A DNA stretch of 64,000 nt, from the NCBI RefSeq assembly GCF_007362955.1, contig NZ_CP041696.1:2418001-2482000 (forward strand). Reading direction: 5' to 3'. The position numbers were made by a program, and so were the translations under genes. The notes below the pieces were generated by a model. The model saw nothing but the letters and a program-made list of their open reading frames with translations, searched no databases and was not told where the DNA came from. This DNA comes from Lysinibacillus fusiformis (GTDB taxonomy: Bacteria; Bacillota; Bacilli; Bacillales_A; Planococcaceae). Below are positions 59,755 through 64,000 of this stretch, one piece after another (position 1 is the stretch's first letter; each line of letters starts with the position of its first letter).

Positions 59755-60084
59755 ATGCAAAATCAAACTATTGTCCAAAAAGCATTTATTAAAATCATGG
59801 AAGAACGAGTTTTCCAAGTAGCTTGGGAGAAAGCTAAAGCAGATGAATTATATGTTAAAGCTATTAAGGAAAAAGAAATAGCAATAGATTTATTAAGAGA
59901 TTCACTTAAAAATGGTAAACAAAAAAATCTTTTGGATGATTTAGAATCAGTTTGGGAATTTGTAGACAGAGTAATGCAAGAATACGCATACAGACAAGGT
60001 TTACAGGATAGCCAGATGATACATAAGGAACTTAATACTTATGGTATTGATGTTTCAAAGGAAAGCATGGACGTAATGTTGTAA
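59755..60084 (+). CDS. Small hypothetical prophage protein (109 aa)
   Basis: A 109-residue, wholly helical, acidic protein: VQKAFIKIMEERVFQVAWEKAKADELYVKAIKEKE. GAGGGAG lies seven bases before the ATG, a good site. No family recognised. It is the last gene before the presumed right end of the prophage. Confidence 0.6.
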   Translation: MQNQTIVQKAFIKIMEERVFQVAWEKAKADELYVKAIKEKEIAIDLLRDSLKNGKQKNLLDDLESVWEFVDRVMQEYAYRQGLQDSQMIHKELNTYGIDVSKESMDVML

Positions 60085-60400
60085 ATAAATTTAACTTAAA
60101 CAGTTAAGGAATAATTAAATAATTGCTTGTTATTTTTTTAATAACTAACAAAAAAGTAACGAAAAAAAATAACACAGCGAAGTTACGCGAACTAAATCTC
60201 CTTATTTTAAAAATAGAGTAACAAAAAAATGTCTTAATAAAGGCATGAAAAGGTACACGAAATCGATTCCATCATGGAGGGCATGAAGCCTTTTTATTGA
60301 AAAAAAGCTACTTTTATCGAGATAAAGATAAAAGTAGTTTTTTCATTTTTTAAAGAGATAATTCATATAATGCAGGGCATAAGGCAAAGGGGGAACGACA
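60085..60400. other. Gap at the prophage right edge
   Basis: About 320 bp without a gene. It contains a GGC/GCC hairpin near 60240-60296 and a strong terminator at 60308-60345. The right attachment site should lie here. Confidence 0.5.
60308..60345. terminator. Strong terminator before the ATPase gene
   Basis: A perfect 11-bp stem (CTACTTTTATC/GATAAAAGTAG) with an 8-nt loop, with As before it and TTTTTTC after it. Confidence 0.85.
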
Positions 60401-61477
60401 CTGAACGGAAATGTGACCTATTATTTTGGACACGCATTGACAGGGCAAGGGAGAAAACATTTATATAAAGAAATGATGGAAGAGGCAGAGCTAGTTTATG
60501 TTCTACAAGGCGCACCAACCTTTAAAGGATCGGAGCTACTGAAGGAACTCGGGTATTTTTATGTAAAGCAAGGTTTTGAAGTGGAGTGGTTTAAACATGC
60601 ATTGTTAGAAGATACCGTAGAGGCGGTCTATGTTAGAGGGTGTAATCGATTATTTGTATGGTCATCGGAGTGGGGCATTGAACCAACTTTATTCGGCACG
60701 AAGCATCGTGTGCTGTCTTTTTATGATTGTTTAGAAGAAGAACAGCTTGAGGGGGTTGGAGAAAAACTTGCCAATGCGATGAAGGAGCGAGAGCTATTTC
60801 GTGAAAAGTGTATTACAATGCTAGAAATCGCTAAAAAGCTACATGACGATTGGGAGGTTGTTACACAAAGCTGTATGGATTGGCAAGCTTTAAATAATCA
60901 AGTTGAAAATTTGAAATCGGCTGTTTTTCAATCAATCATACTCAATAAAACAGGCAAGCGCACACACCGATTACTAGGAACATTAACGCCTCAAGGTGCA
61001 CAAAATACAGTAGAGAGCATAACGAAGAATTTGACTAGAAGGTTGATGATTAAGGGCAAGCCTGGCACAGGGAAGTCTTCGCTTATGAAAGGATTAGCCG
61101 ACGAAGCAAATGCAAGAGGGCTAGACGCACAAATTGTGTGGTGTGGTTTGGATGCTGGCTCAGTCGATATGGTCATTATTCCAGAACTGAATTTCTGCAT
61201 TTTTGATAGTACAGAGCCACATGTATTTGATCCACAGGATGGAAGACTAGGCGATGAAATTTTTGATATGGGTCAACATTGCTTACTTTCAGAGGAAGCA
61301 GAAGTGAAAATTGAAGAAATTCGTGTGAAATATAAAGCTGCACTACAAGATGCGATGGGGTATGCAACACGTTACGAGGAGGCAGAGAACACGATACGCC
61401 TGTTAATGGATCGTTGTTTATCGACTGCGTTGTGGCGTGAAAAAACGGCACCTTTATTCGAAAGATTAACAAAGTGA
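60401..61477 (+). CDS. P-loop ATP-binding protein (PRK06851-like)
   Basis: A 358-residue protein with a central Walker A (MIKGKPGTGKSSLMKGL, about residues 215-231) followed by DAGSVDMVIIPELNFCIFDST. The N-terminal half is related in pattern (VLQGAPTFKGSELLKELG), as in bacterial proteins with duplicated ATPase halves; only the second has a full P-loop. The function is unknown. The ribosome site AAAGGGGG is seven bases before CTG 60401 but 19 before GTG 60413, so I prefer the CTG start. An ATG in frame is absent nearby. Confidence 0.7.
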   Translation: MNGNVTYYFGHALTGQGRKHLYKEMMEEAELVYVLQGAPTFKGSELLKELGYFYVKQGFEVEWFKHALLEDTVEAVYVRGCNRLFVWSSEWGIEPTLFGTKHRVLSFYDCLEEEQLEGVGEKLANAMKERELFREKCITMLEIAKKLHDDWEVVTQSCMDWQALNNQVENLKSAVFQSIILNKTGKRTHRLLGTLTPQGAQNTVESITKNLTRRLMIKGKPGTGKSSLMKGLADEANARGLDAQIVWCGLDAGSVDMVIIPELNFCIFDSTEPHVFDPQDGRLGDEIFDMGQHCLLSEEAEVKIEEIRVKYKAALQDAMGYATRYEEAENTIRLLMDRCLSTALWREKTAPLFERLTK

Positions 61478-61545
61478 TTTATTCTAATTGTGCGCTTATG
61501 CTACACTAGGAGCAAGAATAGTTTTTATAGGAAAGGATGATATGT

Positions 61546-62736
61546 TTGTCTAAAATATTAAACGCATTTTTAGATGAAAACCTACAAGCCTTACATGATC
61601 AAGGCTTATATAATGAAATCGACGCAGTAGAGAGTGCAAACGGACCAGTTATTCAGGTGCGTGGTCAGTATCTTATTAACCTATCATCAAATAACTATCT
61701 AGGCTTAGCAACGAATGAAGAATTAAAGCGCATTGCAAAAGCAGCGACAGATAAATATGGTGTAGGCGCAGGGGCAGTTCGAACGATTAATGGTACACTC
61801 GACCTTCATGTGAAATTAGAGAAAAAGCTAGCTGAATTTAAAGGAACGGAAGCGGCGATTTCCTATCAATCCGGTTTCAATTGCAATATGGCGGCGATTT
61901 CAGCTGTGATGGATAAGAACGATGCCATTCTTTCAGATCAATTAAACCATGCTTCTATTATTGATGGGTGTCGCTTATCGCGTGCCAAAATCATTGCTTA
62001 TAATCACTCTGATATGGATGATTTACGTGCGAAAGCAAAAGAAGCCACAGTGTCAGGTTTGTACAATAAAGTGATGGTCATTACAGATGGTGTCTTCTCG
62101 ATGGATGGCGATATTGCCAAGCTACCTGAAATCGTTGAAATTGCTAAAGAGTTTGATTTGATTACTTATGTAGATGATGCGCATGGTTCTGGTGTAACGG
62201 GTAAAGGGAAGGGAACAGTAAAGCATTTCGGCTTAGAAAAAGAAATTGATTTCCAAATTGGAACGCTATCAAAAGCCATTGGCGTAGTTGGTGGTTATGT
62301 CGCAGGTAAGAAAAACCTAATTGATTGGTTGAAAGTACGATCTCGCCCATTCTTATTCTCGACAGCGTTACCACCAGGTGATGTAGCGGCAATTACAGCA
62401 GCTGTTCAAATGCTGATTGACTCTACAGAACTACACGATAAGCTATGGGAAAATGGCCATTATTTAAAAGCGGGTCTTGCAAAGTTAGGCTTTAATATCG
62501 GAGATTCTGAAACACCGATTACGCCATGTATTATTGGTGATGAAAAGCTTACACAGGCATTTTCTCGTCGCCTATTTGAGGAAGGCGTTTATGCAAAATC
62601 AATCGTTTTTCCAACAGTTCCAAAGGGCACAGGCCGTGTTCGTAATATGCCAACAGCGGCACATACAAAAGAAATGTTAGACGATGCACTAGCGATTTAC
62701 GAAAAAGTAGGTCGTGAATTAGGGGTTATTCAATAA
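61546..62736 (+). CDS. kbl: Glycine C-acetyltransferase (2-amino-3-ketobutyrate CoA ligase)
   Basis: A 396-residue PLP enzyme of the alpha-oxoamine synthase family that converts 2-amino-3-ketobutyrate plus CoA to glycine and acetyl-CoA in threonine breakdown. [33 protein letters not shown], the aspartate motif [15 protein letters not shown] and the PLP-lysine region [17 protein letters not shown] are visible. I chose TTG 61546 (MSKILNAFL), nine bases after AAAGGA. The usual partner tdh is not adjacent within the window. Confidence 0.93.
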   Translation: MSKILNAFLDENLQALHDQGLYNEIDAVESANGPVIQVRGQYLINLSSNNYLGLATNEELKRIAKAATDKYGVGAGAVRTINGTLDLHVKLEKKLAEFKGTEAAISYQSGFNCNMAAISAVMDKNDAILSDQLNHASIIDGCRLSRAKIIAYNHSDMDDLRAKAKEATVSGLYNKVMVITDGVFSMDGDIAKLPEIVEIAKEFDLITYVDDAHGSGVTGKGKGTVKHFGLEKEIDFQIGTLSKAIGVVGGYVAGKKNLIDWLKVRSRPFLFSTALPPGDVAAITAAVQMLIDSTELHDKLWENGHYLKAGLAKLGFNIGDSETPITPCIIGDEKLTQAFSRRLFEEGVYAKSIVFPTVPKGTGRVRNMPTAAHTKEMLDDALAIYEKVGRELGVIQ

Positions 62737-62741
62737 AAAAA

Positions 62742-62780
62742 CGGGGCTCCTCAGTTGTGAGGTGGCCCCATTTTAATTTG
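62742..62780 (+). terminator. Terminator after kbl
   Basis: GGGGC/GGCCCC outer stem with an inner CTCA/TGAG pairing, followed by ATTTTAATTT. Confidence 0.75.
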
Positions 62781-62860
62781 ATTTTTGAAATGACGGATAG
62801 AATCGCGAAAGTGGCGGATAGCACTTTAATTGTCAATAGCCACTCAAATGAGACTGTTTT

Positions 62861-64000
62861 TTAAGATTTTGAGTGGATTGCATTCGCTGATTCTAGCAGT
62901 TGAATGCGTTCATCTGTCACATTCAATGTTTGTAAAATCTCAACATTATGTTGCCCTAAAGTAGGTGCGGCACTTGTCAACTGACCTGGCGTTTTAGAGA
63001 ATTTTGCAGGAAAGCCCAGAGTACGCATTTTGCCAGCGGTTGGATGCTCATATGAAAGGACCATACCACGTTCTAAAATATGCGGGTCATTTAATGCTTG
63101 ATCGTATGAATAGATAGGACTTGAAGGGACGCCATATTCGTCTAATAGCTGTAACCAATGCGTTGCGCTGTGTTTCAAAAGTTCCCTTTCGATGTCTGCT
63201 TCTAATATTTTCACATTTTGAGCACGCAAGTAATTTGTTGCAAATAACGGATTGTCTAACCAATCTGTGCGATTCACGACGTTGGTCGCGAAAATTTCCC
63301 ACAACTTTTGATTACCAGCACCGATTAAAATATAGTCATCCTTCGTTTTAAAGCCTTGATAGGGTGCGGATACACGATGTGCGGTGCCCGTACGTTCAGG
63401 CAATTGACCTTTACCGAAATAAGCAGCAGCTTCCCACACAGTCCAAGCAAGTCCAGATTCTACAAGTGATACATCCACATATTGTCCTTCCCCTGTTCGA
63501 AGCTTATAAATATAGGCCATTAAAATAGATTGTAGAGCTGTTTGAGCTGCAGCAATATCATTAACAGCAAAACCAACTTTGACAGGTCTACCATCAGGTT
63601 CACCCGTCATATGCATTAAGCCACTAAGACCCTGTGCCATAATATCGTAGCCGCCTTTTTGGCTATATGGTCCTGTTTGACCGTAGCCAGAAATGGAGCA
63701 GTAGATGAGTCCTGGATTGATTGCTTTTAATGCATCATAATCAATACCCAGTTTTTTTGTCACACCGGGACGATAATTTTCTACAAGAACATCTACGGAC
63801 TGAATCAACTCTTTGAATAGTTCTAATCCTTCAGGCGTTTTTAAATTGATACAAACACCTTTCTTATTACGGTTGACCATCATATACATATGACTTTCTT
63901 CATTAATGAAGGGGCCCATTGACCGAGTATCGTCTCCATGTGGATATTTTTCAATCTTGATGACTTCGGCACCCATATCCGCCAATACCATTGTGCAATA
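62861..64000 (-). CDS. Family III CoA-transferase (CaiB/BaiF), 5' end outside window
   Basis: At least 379 residues of a class III CoA-transferase: VLADMGAEVIKIEKYPHGDDTR, the active-site region NRNKKGVCINLKTPEG, YGQTGPYSQKGGYD and GLSGLMHMTGEPDGRPVKVG. It moves CoA between carboxylic acids via an aspartyl-CoA intermediate. The frame stays open to base 64000 (YCTMVL...), and the family normally has about 25 further residues before this, so the ATG at 63991 is internal and the gene starts beyond the window. The substrate is unknown. Confidence 0.93.
   Translation of the reverse strand, partial: YCTMVLADMGAEVIKIEKYPHGDDTRSMGPFINEESHMYMMVNRNKKGVCINLKTPEGLELFKELIQSVDVLVENYRPGVTKKLGIDYDALKAINPGLIYCSISGYGQTGPYSQKGGYDIMAQGLSGLMHMTGEPDGRPVKVGFAVNDIAAAQTALQSILMAYIYKLRTGEGQYVDVSLVESGLAWTVWEAAAYFGKGQLPERTGTAHRVSAPYQGFKTKDDYILIGAGNQKLWEIFATNVVNRTDWLDNPLFATNYLRAQNVKILEADIERELLKHSATHWLQLLDEYGVPSSPIYSYDQALNDPHILERGMVLSYEHPTAGKMRTLGFPAKFSKTPGQLTSAAPTLGQHNVEILQTLNVTDERIQLLESANAIHSKS

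Larger units (their letters stand above)
44158..60084. mobile_element. Defective prophage with cargo genes
   Basis: The order is integrase, ImmA, repressor, (early region missing), terminase small and large, portal, truncated minor-head::fibre fusion, XkdW/XkdX-like, BhlA, holin, amidase, then cargo genes. Replication, capsid, tail tube and tail tape genes are absent. The outer limits are approximate: from the 3' end of the integrase to the last phage-like small gene. The only shared short string I can see near both edges is GGTACAC (44112 and 60252), too short to be sure. Confidence 0.85.

Noticed and set aside
1-64000. CRISPR arrays, tRNA and rRNA genes
   Set aside because: No regularly spaced repeat array and no cloverleaf or rRNA-like sequence was seen; the only short direct repeats are isolated pairs.

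Overview
The window looks like chromosome from a low-GC, spore-forming Bacillales bacterium. I infer Lysinibacillus or a close relative from the Bacillus-type gene families (mhqR/mhqO/mhqN, yozG/yoaS, yaaH/sleL, bioY, yczE, yxcD), the SLH-anchored surface proteins, TTG/GTG starts and strong AGGAGG-type ribosome sites. The genus is an inference. The spore-cortex hydrolase shows that it forms spores. I saw no tRNA, rRNA or CRISPR array.

Layout. 1-1356 is the 3' part of groEL. 1.7-5.6 kb holds a DUF2975/Xre pair and a Fur-box-preceded ferric-siderophore ABC importer. 5.8-11.5 kb, on the minus strand, holds a Sfp-type phosphopantetheinyl transferase, a stand-alone adenylation-carrier-reductase NRPS and a chemoreceptor. 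12.1-14.2 kb is a two-gene AAA ATPase/TOPRIM cassette that resembles anti-phage systems. 14.3-16.2 kb is an ECF sigma/anti-sigma/membrane protein operon, followed by a solo IS200-type element. 17-21.3 kb holds sleL/yaaH (apparently with an ATT start), a YcdB-SLH protein and a YusW-like lipoprotein. 21.5-24.2 kb is an MhqR quinone-response operon with a clear operator. 24.4-27.1 kb holds a two-component system and a YdhK-like lipoprotein. 27.2-30.3 kb holds bioY with a BirA-box candidate, then a cobalamin riboswitch driving BtuC/BtuD-like genes. 30.4-32.3 kb holds a YdhR-like gene and a TetR-controlled SMR efflux pair with matching palindromic operators. 32.4-44.1 kb holds housekeeping and surface genes: EndoQ-like nuclease, GDSL-FN3-SLH protein, two-TM channel with a divergent filter, YxcD, YdcF, Sel1 repeats, HemAT-like aerotaxis receptor, a SprA-like protein with a broken zinc motif, YbaK and YczE. 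A 305-bp inverted-ended repeat lies at 41.3-41.6 kb.

44.1-60.3 kb is a defective prophage: integrase, ImmA, repressor, terminase small and large subunits, portal, a minor-head gene fused out of frame to the 3' part of a fibre-like gene, XkdX, BhlA, holin and amidase. Early replication genes and all capsid/tail genes are gone. Downstream of the lysis genes is a cargo zone: an unrecognised three-gene operon led by a ParA-type ATPase, a LexA-box YolD pair, a lipoprotein and a decayed type I toxin-antitoxin locus. 60.4-64 kb returns to the chromosome with a P-loop ATPase (apparent CTG start), kbl, and a family III CoA-transferase cut by the window end.

The best candidates for undescribed biology are the ParA-led prophage cargo operon (55.4-57.4 kb), the AAA/TOPRIM cassette (12.15-14.2 kb) and the minimal A-T-R NRPS plus its own PPTase (5.8-9.7 kb).
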